Shown here piece by piece: positions 42,377-50,939 of a stretch of DNA of 64,000 nucleotides. The stretch is taken from NCBI RefSeq assembly GCF_030409335.1, contig NZ_JAUFPN010000206.1, forward strand, positions 88,512 through 152,511, in the 5' to 3' direction. This DNA comes from Paeniroseomonas aquatica. GTDB lineage: Bacteria > Pseudomonadota > Alphaproteobacteria > Acetobacterales > Acetobacteraceae. Under the pieces are notes generated by a model. The model was given only the letters and a program-made list of their open reading frames with translations. It searched no databases and had not been told where the DNA came from. Position numbers and translations under genes: made by a program. Every line of letters begins with the position of its first letter. Positions within the stretch are counted from its first letter, which is position 1.

Positions 42377-43281
42377 CCCCGCCCGCCTGGGTCCAGGCGC
42401 CGGAGCGCGGCAATACCTTCTGGCTGCGCTTCATGGTCGGCGTCGGCCACCGGCTCGGCTGGCGGGCGGGGCATGCGCTGCTCTTCCCGATCACCGCCTA
42501 TTTCCTCGCCTTCTCGCCGCGGCAGCGGGCGGCGGCGCGGCAATACCTGGGCCGGGTGCTGGGCCGGCCGGCCGAGCTCGGCGACCTCTGGCAACTGTAT
42601 TTCACCTTCGCCGCGACCATCCTGGACCGGGTTTGGCTGGCCGCTGGCCGGTCCGCCGGCTTCGAGGTCACCCTGCATGGGCTGGAGGCGCTGCGGGCCC
42701 GGGTCGACCGGGGCCAAGGCTGCCTGCTCTTCGGCGCCCATCTCGGCAGCTTCGAGGCGCTGCGCGCGGTCGGCGACGCCGGTTGCCCGGTGGAGGTCGC
42801 GGTGCTGATGCACGAGGCCAATGCCGCCCGGGTGAAGGCCGTCTTCGATGCGCTAGGCGGCGAGGGACGGGCCGCGGCGGTCATCGCCCTCGGCGCGCCG
42901 GATGCGATGCTGCGGGTGCGGGAGGTGCTGGAGCGCGGCGGGTTGGTCGGCCTGCTGGCGGATCGCGCCCCGGCCGGGCAGCGGCTGCACCGGGTGGCCT
43001 TCCTCGGCCATCCGGCGCCGCTGCCGACCGGGCCGCATGTGCTGGCGGCGGTGCTCGGCGCGCCGGTCATGCTCGCCTTCGGCATCCGCACCGGCCCGCG
43101 CCGCTATGCGGTGCATTTCGCCCCCTTCGCCGAGCGTATCGGCGACGGCAGCCGCGCCGGGCGCGAGGCGGCGGTGCTGGCCTCGGTCGAGCAGTATGCC
43201 CGGGCGCTGGAGGCGATGTGCCGCGCCCATCCCTACAATTGGTTCAACTTCTACCCCTTCTGGCAGGAGGAGGCGGCATGA
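42358..43281 (+). CDS. LpxL/HtrB-like lauroyl-type acyltransferase
   Basis: 307 residues from ATG 42358. One N-terminal hydrophobic region (about 40-52). Catalytic box GAHLGSFE with H128-x4-E133, the HX4E signature of lipid A secondary acyltransferases, followed by the LLADRAPAGQR and NWFNFYPFW segments. In aryl-polyene clusters this acyltransferase is thought to attach the polyene or an acyl chain to a lipid anchor. Embedded in the operon with 19- and 4-base overlaps. Confidence 0.86.
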   Translation: MAGASVTPPAWVQAPERGNTFWLRFMVGVGHRLGWRAGHALLFPITAYFLAFSPRQRAAARQYLGRVLGRPAELGDLWQLYFTFAATILDRVWLAAGRSAGFEVTLHGLEALRARVDRGQGCLLFGAHLGSFEALRAVGDAGCPVEVAVLMHEANAARVKAVFDALGGEGRAAAVIALGAPDAMLRVREVLERGGLVGLLADRAPAGQRLHRVAFLGHPAPLPTGPHVLAAVLGAPVMLAFGIRTGPRRYAVHFAPFAERIGDGSRAGREAAVLASVEQYARALEAMCRAHPYNWFNFYPFWQEEAA

Positions 43282-43844
43282 GGGCCTCCCGCCGCGCGCT
43301 GCTGCTGGCCCCCCTCGCCGCGCCGGCCCTGGCGGCGGAACCGACGCTCGAGCAGGTCATGCAGGCCCTGGCCGCGGTGCCCGCGCAGCGGTCCCGCTTC
43401 ACCGAGGACAAGGTCATCCCCGAGCTTGAGGTCGGCCAGCCGAACGAAGGCACCCTCTCATGGCAGGCGCCGGACCGGCTGGAGAAGCACACCACCTGGC
43501 CGATCGACGAGCGCGTCACCGTCGCCGCCGGCCGCCTGACCTACGAACGCCGCGACCGCGGGGTGCAGCGCGAATTCGCGCTGGGCGACCAGCCGGAAAT
43601 GCAGGCGCTGGTGGAGGCCGTGCGCGGCACCCTGGCCGGCGACCTGGCGGCGCTGCGGCGGCACTACGGCGTCGCCTTCGCCGCCACCGCCGCGGGCTGG
43701 CGCATGGTGCTGACGCCGCTCTCGCTGCGGGTGCTGGGCGCGGTGCAGCGGATCACCGTCACCGGCCAGGGCAATGAGTTGCGCAGCGTCGAGACCGAGG
43801 GCGGCGGCGGCGTCGACCGGATGCAGATCGCGCCTGCGCCATGA
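43278..43844 (+). CDS. LolA-like outer membrane lipoprotein carrier protein
   Basis: 188 residues from ATG 43278 (ATGA overlap with the acyltransferase). A short signal peptide (about 1-19, ending LAAE) is followed by a LolA fold: LEQVMQALAAVPAQRSRFTEDKVIPEL at about 22-48, then a strand-rich body with ITVTGQGNELRSVE near the end. Cluster-specific LolA paralogues are thought to ferry the lipidic product across the periplasm, together with the MMPL exporter encoded next. The last residue codons overlap the exporter start by four bases. Confidence 0.8.
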   Translation: MRASRRALLLAPLAAPALAAEPTLEQVMQALAAVPAQRSRFTEDKVIPELEVGQPNEGTLSWQAPDRLEKHTTWPIDERVTVAAGRLTYERRDRGVQREFALGDQPEMQALVEAVRGTLAGDLAALRRHYGVAFAATAAGWRMVLTPLSLRVLGAVQRITVTGQGNELRSVETEGGGGVDRMQIAPAP

Positions 43845-46144
43845 CCCGCGTTTTGGCGGTGCTGGCACTGCTGGCCGGGCTCGGCGGCGCGCTGGGCTGG
43901 CTGGCGCCGCCGCGGGCCAACCTGGCCGAATTCCTGCCCCCCGGCCGCACCCCGGCCAGCGCCTTCCTGCTGCGGGAGCTGCAATCGGGCGCCGCCACCA
44001 CCCTGCTGCTCGCCGCGATCGAGGGTGCACCGAAGGCGGAGCTGGCCCGGCTGTCGCGGGAGACGGCGGCGGGGCTGCGCGCCTCCGGCCAGTTCGGTTT
44101 CGTCGGCGACGGCACCCTTCGGCTGGGCGAGCCGGAGGAAGCGCTGCTCTTCCGCTACCGCTACCTGCTCTCACCCGAGACTCGGCCCGAGGCCTTTACC
44201 GCCGCGGCGCTGAGGCCGAAGCTGGAGGCACTGCTGGATGGGCTGCGCTCCGCCGCCTCGCCCATCCTCGCCCGCTACGGCTTCGCCGATCCGACCGGGG
44301 CCTTCCTCGGCCTGGCCGCGGCCTGGCTCGGCGAGAGCAGAGTGGCGACCGAGGATGGCGCCTGGTTCGCCCCGGGCGACAACCCGCGTGCGCTGCTGGT
44401 CGCCCGCGGCCAGGGCGCCGGGTTGGATGCGGCGGCGCAGCGCCTCGCCATGACCGCCTTCCACCAGGCCTTCGCCGCCGCCACCCCCCCCCCGGGCGCC
44501 CGGCTGCTGCTCAGCGGCCCCGGCGTCTTTGCGGCAGAGGCGGCGGCCGGGATCGAACGCGACGTGCAGCGGCTGACCCTGACCGCGACCCTGCTGCTGG
44601 CCGGGTTCCTCTACTGGCGCTTCCGCTCCTGGCCGGTGCTGGCCCTGGTCGCGGTGCCGCTGCTGGCGGCGACTTTGGCCGGCTATGCGGCGGCGGTGGC
44701 GCTCTACGGCAGCGTGCATGCCATCGCGCTGGGCTTCGGCGTGACCATGCTGGGCGTGGTGGTGGACTACCCGATCCTGCTGCTGACCCTGCGGCGGCCG
44801 GACGAATCCCTCGCCACGGCGGCGGCGCGGATCTGGCCGACCCTGCGGTTGGCGGCGGTCTCGGCCGCGGTGGGCCTGCTGGCCATGGTCGGCTCCGGCC
44901 TGCCCGGGCTGGTGCAGACCGGGGTCTTCGCCGGGGTCGGGCTGTTGACGGCCGCCGCGACCACACGTTGGCTGCTGCCGCGGCTGGTGCCGGCCGAGAC
45001 CCGCATCCTGGCCCGGCCGCTCGGCCTCGGGTCGCTGGCCGCCCTGCGCGGCCGCCCCCGGACGGCGCTGGCAGTGCTGGCGGTGGCGGTCGCGGTACTG
45101 GCGGCCACCGGCGGCCCGGACCGCCAGCGCGACCTCGCCGCCCTCAGCCCGGTCCCGGCCCGGCAGCAGGCGCTGGATGCCGAGCTGCGCGGCCAGCTCG
45201 GCGCGCCGGATGTCCGCAGCCTGTTCGTCCTCGGCCCGACAGCCTCGGAGGGTGAGATGCTCGGCCGCTCCGAGGCGCTGGCCGGCGCGGTGGAGCCGCT
45301 GGTCGCCCGCGGCCTGCTGGCCGGCCTCGACCTGCCCAGCCGCTACCTGCCCAGCCCGGCGCTGCAGGCCAGCCGGCAGGCGGCGCTGCCCGGCGATGCC
45401 GCCCTGGCCGAGGCGCTGCGGGAGGCGGCAGTCGGCCTGCCCTTCCGCCCCACTGCCTTCGCCCGCTTTACCGCCGCCATGGCCGAAAGCCGCGCCCTGC
45501 CGCCGCTCGACCTCGCCATGCTGGCGGCAGGCGCGCCGACGATCGCCGCCCGGCTTTCGCCCCTGGTCAGCCGGCACGGCGCCGAGGTCTGGGGCATCGC
45601 TCCGGCGACCGGCGTGGCCGAACCGCGGGCGCTGGAGGCGGCGGCGGCGGGGCTCGGCCTGCCCGGGGTACTCTTCCTCGACGTCAAGCTGGAAATGGAG
45701 CGGCTGCTGGCCGATTATTCCCGGGCGACGCTGGCCTGGGCGCTTGCTGGCGGGGTCGCGGTGCTCGGCCTGCTGGCGATCGGGCTGCGCAGCCCGCGGC
45801 GGGCACTGGCCGTCGCCGGGCCGATCGGCGGCGCCGTCCTGGTCACCCTCGCGGTGCTGGGCCTGCTGAGGGAGGCGCTGAGCCTGTTCCACCTCGCCGC
45901 CCTGCTGCTGCTCGCCGGACTGGCGATCGACTATGCTCTCTTTCTCGCCGCGGGCGGGACGGCGGATGACGCCACGACGGGCGCCGTCTTGACCTGCGCC
46001 GTTTCGACCCTTCTTACCTTCGGGATGCTGTCGCTGAGTGAAACCCCCGTGCTGCATGGCATCGGCCTGACCGTCGCCACCGGCGTCGCCGCCGCCTTCC
46101 TGCTGGCCTGCGCCTTCACGCCGCGCCAGGTGCGCAGCGCATGA
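43841..46144 (+). CDS. MMPL/RND-family exporter of the polyene cluster
   Basis: 767 residues with about 11-12 membrane segments in two halves separated by large periplasmic loops. TM1 is at 1-20; after a long loop a helix bundle occupies roughly 240-400. A second loop covers 415-625, and the last bundle 630-765. RND-like features: LGFGVTMLGVVVDYPILLLTL and GLAIDYALFLAA, the paired Asp-bearing helices for proton relay. Distinct from hydrophobe/drug RND pumps; of the type found in aryl-polyene and flexirubin clusters, exporting the pigment precursor. A run of ten C lies inside it. It overlaps the ketosynthase gene by four bases. Confidence 0.88.
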   Translation: MTRVLAVLALLAGLGGALGWLAPPRANLAEFLPPGRTPASAFLLRELQSGAATTLLLAAIEGAPKAELARLSRETAAGLRASGQFGFVGDGTLRLGEPEEALLFRYRYLLSPETRPEAFTAAALRPKLEALLDGLRSAASPILARYGFADPTGAFLGLAAAWLGESRVATEDGAWFAPGDNPRALLVARGQGAGLDAAAQRLAMTAFHQAFAAATPPPGARLLLSGPGVFAAEAAAGIERDVQRLTLTATLLLAGFLYWRFRSWPVLALVAVPLLAATLAGYAAAVALYGSVHAIALGFGVTMLGVVVDYPILLLTLRRPDESLATAAARIWPTLRLAAVSAAVGLLAMVGSGLPGLVQTGVFAGVGLLTAAATTRWLLPRLVPAETRILARPLGLGSLAALRGRPRTALAVLAVAVAVLAATGGPDRQRDLAALSPVPARQQALDAELRGQLGAPDVRSLFVLGPTASEGEMLGRSEALAGAVEPLVARGLLAGLDLPSRYLPSPALQASRQAALPGDAALAEALREAAVGLPFRPTAFARFTAAMAESRALPPLDLAMLAAGAPTIAARLSPLVSRHGAEVWGIAPATGVAEPRALEAAAAGLGLPGVLFLDVKLEMERLLADYSRATLAWALAGGVAVLGLLAIGLRSPRRALAVAGPIGGAVLVTLAVLGLLREALSLFHLAALLLLAGLAIDYALFLAAGGTADDATTGAVLTCAVSTLLTFGMLSLSETPVLHGIGLTVATGVAAAFLLACAFTPRQVRSA
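44484..44493 (+). repeat. Homopolymeric C10 tract inside the exporter gene
   Basis: Ten consecutive C encoding Pro-Pro-Pro (with flanking codons ACC and GGG) in the first large periplasmic loop. Length change by one or two would shift the frame early and end the protein, so it is a possible slipped-strand switch. Confidence 0.7.
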
Positions 46145-47334
46145 GGGCGATGTGGCCGCTGCGGATCAGCGCCGGCACCGCGGTCACGGCGCTCGGCGCC
46201 GGCCTGGCGCCGTTGCGGGCGGCGCTGCGGGACCGCCGCGGCGGGCTGCTGCCCTGCGCCTTCCCTGGCGCCCCACCGGATATCTGGATCGGCGCCGTGC
46301 CGGGGATCGAGGCCGTCGCCCTGACGCCCGATCTCGCCGCCTACGACTGCCGCAACAACCGCCTGGCCGAGCTGGCGCTGCGGAGCGACGGCTTCGCCGA
46401 GGCCGTGGCCGCCGCGCGCGAGAGGCACGGGGCGGAGCGCATCGCCGTGGTCCTCGGCACCAGCACCGCCGGCATCGAGCAGACCGAGCAGGCCTATGCC
46501 GGCCGCACCCCGGGCGAGACGGCCCTGCCGGCGGATTTCGACTACGGCCATACCCACGACCTGAGGGCACTGCCGGCCTATCTGCGGGCCCGGCTCGGCC
46601 TGCGCGGGCCGGCGCTGGTGGTCTCCACCGCCTGCACCTCCGGCGCCCGGGCGATGATGGAAGCGGCGGCGCTGATCGCCGCCGGCCTGGTGGATGCCGC
46701 GGTGGCGGGCGGGGTGGATAGCCTCTGCCGCCTGACCCTGCATGGCTTCAGCGCGCTGGAACTGCTGAGCCCCGGCCCCTGCCGGCCCTGCGCCGGCGAC
46801 CGCGACGGCATCACCATCGGCGAGGGTGCCGGGCTGGTGCTGCTGGAACGGCCATTTGATTCATCCCGCGGCCCGCTGCTGCTCGGCGCCGGGGCCAGCA
46901 GCGACGGGCACCACATGTCCTCCCCGCATCCGGAGGGCCTGGGCGCGGTCAATGCCATGCGGGCGGCGCTGGCCGCGGCGGGCCTCACCCCGGCGGAGAT
47001 CGACTACGTGAATCTGCACGGCACCGGCACCCGCGCCAACGACGCGATGGAGGACAGCGCCATGCACCAGGTCTTCGGTGCCACCGTCCCCTGCAGCTCC
47101 ACCAAGGGCTGGACCGGGCATGCGCTCGGCGCCTCCGGCGCGATCGAGGCGCTGGTCGCCGCCCTTTGCATCGAGGAGGGGCTGGTCCCGGGCTGCCTCG
47201 GCATCGCCGCCGCCGACCCGGCCTTCCGCACGGATGTGGCGACCGGCAACCGCGCCCGGCCGGTGCGCCGGGTGCTCAGCAATTCCTTCGGCTTCGGCGG
47301 CAGCAATTGCAGCCTGGTGATCGGCCAGGGATGA
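46141..47334 (+). CDS. Beta-ketoacyl-ACP synthase (ApeO/FabF-like)
   Basis: 397 residues from ATG 46141. Thiolase-fold condensing enzyme with a full catalytic triad: Cys165 in STACTSG, His293 in LHGTGTRAND, His327 in KGWTGHALGASG, and the C-terminal NSFGFGGSNC. It extends the polyene by two carbons per cycle with malonyl-ACP. The N-terminal part is shorter than FabF. It is the only ketosynthase with a visible complete triad in the cluster; E. coli APE clusters carry two. Followed directly by the chain-length-factor-like gene (start four bases before this stop). Confidence 0.9.
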   Translation: MRAMWPLRISAGTAVTALGAGLAPLRAALRDRRGGLLPCAFPGAPPDIWIGAVPGIEAVALTPDLAAYDCRNNRLAELALRSDGFAEAVAAARERHGAERIAVVLGTSTAGIEQTEQAYAGRTPGETALPADFDYGHTHDLRALPAYLRARLGLRGPALVVSTACTSGARAMMEAAALIAAGLVDAAVAGGVDSLCRLTLHGFSALELLSPGPCRPCAGDRDGITIGEGAGLVLLERPFDSSRGPLLLGAGASSDGHHMSSPHPEGLGAVNAMRAALAAAGLTPAEIDYVNLHGTGTRANDAMEDSAMHQVFGATVPCSSTKGWTGHALGASGAIEALVAALCIEEGLVPGCLGIAAADPAFRTDVATGNRARPVRRVLSNSFGFGGSNCSLVIGQG

Positions 47335-48116
47335 AGGCCTTCGTCACGGCGGCATCGGTCTTCGGCCCCGGCCTGCCCGGCTGGGCCGCGAGCGAGCCCA
47401 TGCTGGCCGGCACCGCGCCCTGGACCATGGCGGAGGCGCTGCCGCCGGTGCCTGCCATCCTCGCCGCCGGCGACCGCCGCCGGGCCGGCGCCACCGTGCG
47501 CTTCGCCCTGGCCGCCGCCACCGAGGCGACCGCGGCCGAGCCCGACCGCGCCGCGCTGGAGACCTTCTTCGCCAGCGGCAACGGCGATGGCGCGGTGGTC
47601 GGGGGCATCCTGGATGCGCTGCAGGATCCGGACGGCGCAGTCTCGCCGACGCTGTTCCACAACTCGGTGCACAACGCCGCTGCGGGCTACTGGCATATCG
47701 CGGCCGGCTCGACCATGCCGTCACTCAGCCTCGGCGGGCATGACGGTGCCTTCGCCGCCGGGCTGCTCGCGGCGATGGGGGCGGTGGCGACGCGCGGGCG
47801 GCCGGTGCTGCTGGTGGCCTACGACACGCCCTTGCCGGCGCCGCTGGATGCGGTGCGGCCGACCGACTTTCCCTTCGCTGCCGGCCTGGTCCTGGCTCCC
47901 GGCGCCCAGGGCGCGTGGGCGGGGCTGGACTTGCGCTACGTCGCCGAACCGGCCCCGGCGGACTCCCCCACCGAGGGTCTCGATGCGCTGGCCGCCGGCA
48001 ATCCCGCGGCGCGCGCCCTGCCGCTGCTGCGGGCGCTGGCGGCGCGGCGGTCCGCGCTGGTGCGACTGCCGCTGCTGGAGGATGCGCATCTCGAGATCCG
48101 GGTGACGCAGTGCTGA
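47331..48116 (+). CDS. Ketosynthase-like chain-length factor (ApeC-like)
   Basis: 261 residues from ATG 47331. Matches the short ketoacyl-synthase-like family (PF13723) found only with partner ketosynthases. Seen: FVTAASVFGPGLPGWA at 4-19, FFASGNGDGAVVGGILDAL at about 79-97, FHNSVHNAAAGYWHIAAGSTMPSLSLGGHDGAF at about 108-140. There is no Cys where the nucleophile should be, and the C-terminal thiolase half is missing. Such proteins form heterodimers with the active ketosynthase and set chain length. Overlaps the next gene by seven bases. Confidence 0.85.
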   Translation: MKAFVTAASVFGPGLPGWAASEPMLAGTAPWTMAEALPPVPAILAAGDRRRAGATVRFALAAATEATAAEPDRAALETFFASGNGDGAVVGGILDALQDPDGAVSPTLFHNSVHNAAAGYWHIAAGSTMPSLSLGGHDGAFAAGLLAAMGAVATRGRPVLLVAYDTPLPAPLDAVRPTDFPFAAGLVLAPGAQGAWAGLDLRYVAEPAPADSPTEGLDALAAGNPAARALPLLRALAARRSALVRLPLLEDAHLEIRVTQC

Positions 48117-48538
48117 ATGCGGCGGAAATCGCCGCGCTGGTGCCGCATCAGGGCCGCATGTGCCTGCTCGACCGCGCCCTGGCCTGGGACGCCGCCGGCA
48201 TCACCTGCACCACCGGGCGCCACCGCGATGCCGCCAATCCGCTACGGCGGGACGGCCTGCTGCCGGCGATCTGCGGCCTGGAATTCGCCTTCCAGGCCAT
48301 GGCCCTGCACGGCGCGCTGAGCAGCGGCGCCCCGCAGCCGCGCGGCTTCATCAGCAGCCTGCGGGAGGTGGCGCTGGACGCCGAGCGGCTGGACGATATC
48401 GCGGAGGATCTGCACATCGAGGCGGTGGCGCTGGTGGCCGAGCCCGGCGGCTCGATCTACCGCTTTGAGATCAGCGCCGAAGGCCGCAGCCTGCTTGGCG
48501 GCCAGGCGGCGGTGATCCTGGCGCGGGAGGCCGCATGA
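48110..48538 (+). CDS. Hotdog dehydratase (ApeP-like)
   Basis: 142 residues, starting from GTG 48110, which overlaps the preceding stop. N-terminal VPHQGRMCLLDR with His13 and a later GLEFAFQAMALHGAL with Glu58, the His/Glu pair of FabZ-like ApeP enzymes. Works as a second dehydratase, probably together with the 42077 protein. Small, cytoplasmic. Overlaps the ketoreductase start by four bases. Confidence 0.85.
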   Translation: MLNAAEIAALVPHQGRMCLLDRALAWDAAGITCTTGRHRDAANPLRRDGLLPAICGLEFAFQAMALHGALSSGAPQPRGFISSLREVALDAERLDDIAEDLHIEAVALVAEPGGSIYRFEISAEGRSLLGGQAAVILAREAA

Positions 48539-49260
48539 GCCGCGGCCGCGCCCTGGTGACCGGCGGCGCCAGCCCGATCGGCGCCGCCATCTCCCGCGCC
48601 CTCGCCGCCGAGGGCCATGCCGTGCTGATCCACGCCCATGCCGGGCTGGACCGCGCCGCGGCCCTGGCCGCGGAGATCCGCGCCGCCGGCGGCGAGGCCA
48701 CGGCCTTCGCCTGCGACCTGGCCGACATGCCGGCCACCGCCGCGGCGCTGGAGGCGCTGCTCGAGGCCGGGCCGGTGCAGATCCTGGTCCACAATGCCGG
48801 GACGCATGACGACGTGCCGCTGGCCGGCATGTCCGAGGCGCAGTGGCGGAGCGTGGTGGATGTCTCGCTCAACGGCTTCTTCGCCGCGCTGCGGCCGCTG
48901 ATCCTGCCGATGATCGGCACCCGCTGGGGGCGGATCATCGCCATCAGCTCGATCTCGGCGCTGCTCGGGAACCGAGGGCAGGCGAATTACGCGGCGGCCA
49001 AGGCGGGGCTGATCGGCGCGGTGAAGTCGGTCTCGCTCGAATACGCGTCGCGCGGGGTCACCGCCAACGTGGTGGCGCCGGGGATCATCGCATCGCCGGC
49101 GGTCGCGGCGGCGATGAGCCCGCAGCGGATCGCCGAGCTGGTCCCGGCGAAGCGGGCCGGGACGCCGGAGGAGGTGGCGGCACTGGTCGCCTTCCTCGCC
49201 TCCGACCGGGCCGGCTATATCAGCGGCCAGACCATCGCGGTGGGCGGGGGCCTGGGCTGA
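48535..49260 (+). CDS. 3-oxoacyl-ACP reductase (FabG/ApeQ-like SDR)
   Basis: 241 residues from ATG 48535. Short-chain dehydrogenase: cofactor loop TGGASPIGAAI at 9-19, VHNAG at 85-89, catalytic S139, Y152 and K156 (ISSISALLGNRGQANYAAAKAG), PGIIASP loop and C-terminal SGQTIAVGGGLG. NADPH preference is likely. It reduces the beta-keto intermediate each cycle. Last gene of the operon; two bases later a small lipoprotein gene ends on the other strand. Confidence 0.93.
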   Translation: MSRGRALVTGGASPIGAAISRALAAEGHAVLIHAHAGLDRAAALAAEIRAAGGEATAFACDLADMPATAAALEALLEAGPVQILVHNAGTHDDVPLAGMSEAQWRSVVDVSLNGFFAALRPLILPMIGTRWGRIIAISSISALLGNRGQANYAAAKAGLIGAVKSVSLEYASRGVTANVVAPGIIASPAVAAAMSPQRIAELVPAKRAGTPEEVAALVAFLASDRAGYISGQTIAVGGGLG

Positions 49261-49262
49261 GG

Positions 49263-49463
49263 CTAACGGGTCCGGTCGCGCATCCAGTTGCCGGCTCGGC
49301 CGATGGCGGCGCCGGTATCGTTGGCGGCGCGGCCCAGCGCTTCCCCGGTGCGGCTGCCGGCCCGGTCCAGGGTCTCGCCCGCCCGGGTGGCCGGCTGGCG
49401 GGACTCGCAGGCCGCCGCCGCCAGCAGGCCGAGGGCGCAGGCGCCCAGCAGCAACCGCCTCAT
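49263..49463 (-). CDS. Small lipoprotein, entericidin-like size, unrecognised
   Basis: 66 residues. Signal peptide with lipobox LAAAAC (Cys19), then a short mature part with repeats of RAGETLDRAG, TGEALGRAA and TGAAIGRAG, giving an amphipathic helical tail. No known domain. ATG 49463 overlaps the stop of the halogenase-like gene upstream (ATGA), so it is the second gene of that minus-strand unit. A role as a small stress or anchoring lipoprotein would be a guess. Confidence 0.6.
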   Translation of the reverse strand: MRRLLLGACALGLLAAAACESRQPATRAGETLDRAGSRTGEALGRAANDTGAAIGRAGNWMRDRTR

Positions 49464-50764
49464 TCCGCCGCCATCACTGCCGGGGCGGCGGCCCGTTCCT
49501 CCGGCATCGGCGGGCCATACCCGAGGCGGTGCAGCGCCGATAGCACATGGAACACCGTCTTGAAGGACAGGATCGGCAGCACCGCGCGCCAGTCGCCCCG
49601 CAGGTTGCCGGCCAGCATGTTGATGATGCCGTCCCGCATCCAGAGCGTGTTGCGTGGCGCCATGAACAGCGAGCGCATGACCGGGTCGTTGATGCGGTAG
49701 ATCAGCCAGCCGATGCGGTCCATCGCCGCGGCCAGCTCGGCGTTGGTGCGTGCGGCCAGCTGCTGGCCGCGGACGGGGTCGTCGAGCCAGGCATCGGCGG
49801 CCTCGGCGCCCAGCTCGCCCGCCGTCATCGCCATGAGCACGCCGGTCGAGAACATCGGGTCGACGAAGCCGTAGGCGTCGCCGATCATCAGGTAGCCTTC
49901 GCCGTGGCCCTGCCGGGCGCGGTAGCTGTAGTTGGCGGTGCTGAAGATCTCGGAGGCGATCTCGGCGCCCGCGGTGCGGGCGGCGACCGTGGGGCTGCCG
50001 GCGATGCGCTCGAGGAACAGCTGCTCCGGCGTGCCCTTGCGGCCCTTCCAGGCGGCCTGGTTGCCGACGAAGCCGATGCTCATCAGCCCATCGGGGAGGG
50101 GGATCAGCCAGAACCAGCCATCCTCGGCGAGATGGATGCTGATGTATCCGTCGAGCTCGCCGCTGCGGCGGGTGACACCGCGGAAGTGCGCGTACATCGC
50201 CGCGGTGTTGTTGCGCTTGTTCGAATCCTTCAGCCGCATGCGCCCGGCGAGGAAGGTGTCGCGGCCTGAGGCATCCAGCACGTAGCGCGGCCGGTATTCC
50301 AGCACGGTGCCATCGGCATTCTGCGCGGTCACCGTCGCGGGTGCGCCGGCGGCGCCGAAGGCGATGTCGGTCACCCGGGTATCCTCCCGGGCGACGGCGC
50401 CGCGGCGGCCGGCATTGGCGAAGAGCAGCGCATCGAAGTCGGCGCGCTTGACCTGCCAGGCATGGGTGCGGGCCCGGTTCAACGCCTTGGCGAAGGGGAA
50501 GGCGGCGCTGCGGCCGGTGCGGTCGGAGACGAATTCGGCGCCCGGCTTGTGCACGCCGATGGCCCTGACCTCCTCGAGCACGCCCAGGCGCTCGAAGATG
50601 TCGAGGTTCCGGGGCAGCAGGCTCTCCCCGATATGGAAGCGCGGATGGCGTGCCTTCTCGAGCAGCACCACATGGCGCCCGCGCATGGCGAGCAGGGTGG
50701 CGGCGGTGGACCCGGCGGGGCCCCCGCCAATGACCAGGACGTCCGGAGCCGAGGTGTCGCGCAT
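49460..50764 (-). CDS. Flavin-dependent halogenase-like oxidoreductase
   Basis: 434 residues from ATG 50764; an upstream TTG (50794) is unlikely. Motifs: GGGPAG near residue 13 (FAD-binding GxGxxG), ESLLPRNLDIFERLG at 47-61, WFWLIP at 217-222 (the WxWxIP halogenase signature), and FVDPMFSTG at 300-308, matching the Fx.Px.Sx.G halogenase motif. K73 in the GVHKPGAEF stretch is where phenol/pyrrole-type halogenases have their catalytic Lys. Known: such enzymes chlorinate or brominate aromatic rings; some relatives with these motifs only oxidise. Beside an aryl-polyene cluster this points to halogenation of the aryl end, as in brominated xanthomonadins. Flavin reductase not seen in the window. 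Confidence 0.8.
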   Translation of the reverse strand: MRDTSAPDVLVIGGGPAGSTAATLLAMRGRHVVLLEKARHPRFHIGESLLPRNLDIFERLGVLEEVRAIGVHKPGAEFVSDRTGRSAAFPFAKALNRARTHAWQVKRADFDALLFANAGRRGAVAREDTRVTDIAFGAAGAPATVTAQNADGTVLEYRPRYVLDASGRDTFLAGRMRLKDSNKRNNTAAMYAHFRGVTRRSGELDGYISIHLAEDGWFWLIPLPDGLMSIGFVGNQAAWKGRKGTPEQLFLERIAGSPTVAARTAGAEIASEIFSTANYSYRARQGHGEGYLMIGDAYGFVDPMFSTGVLMAMTAGELGAEAADAWLDDPVRGQQLAARTNAELAAAMDRIGWLIYRINDPVMRSLFMAPRNTLWMRDGIINMLAGNLRGDWRAVLPILSFKTVFHVLSALHRLGYGPPMPEERAAAPAVMAAE

Positions 50765-50939
50765 GGCCGGAGTTTTCGGGCCCCGGCGGTGCAAGTCAAG
50801 CTGGTTGCGGACCGGGACCGGATGGCGGGACGGGCTGCGCGCTCCGGCCGCACCGCTTCGGGGAGATTACCGATTTGGTGACGCCTGGCCCGCGAGAGTG
50901 CCGGCGGCCGGACCGCCGGCCCTAAGCCACGGGATCATC

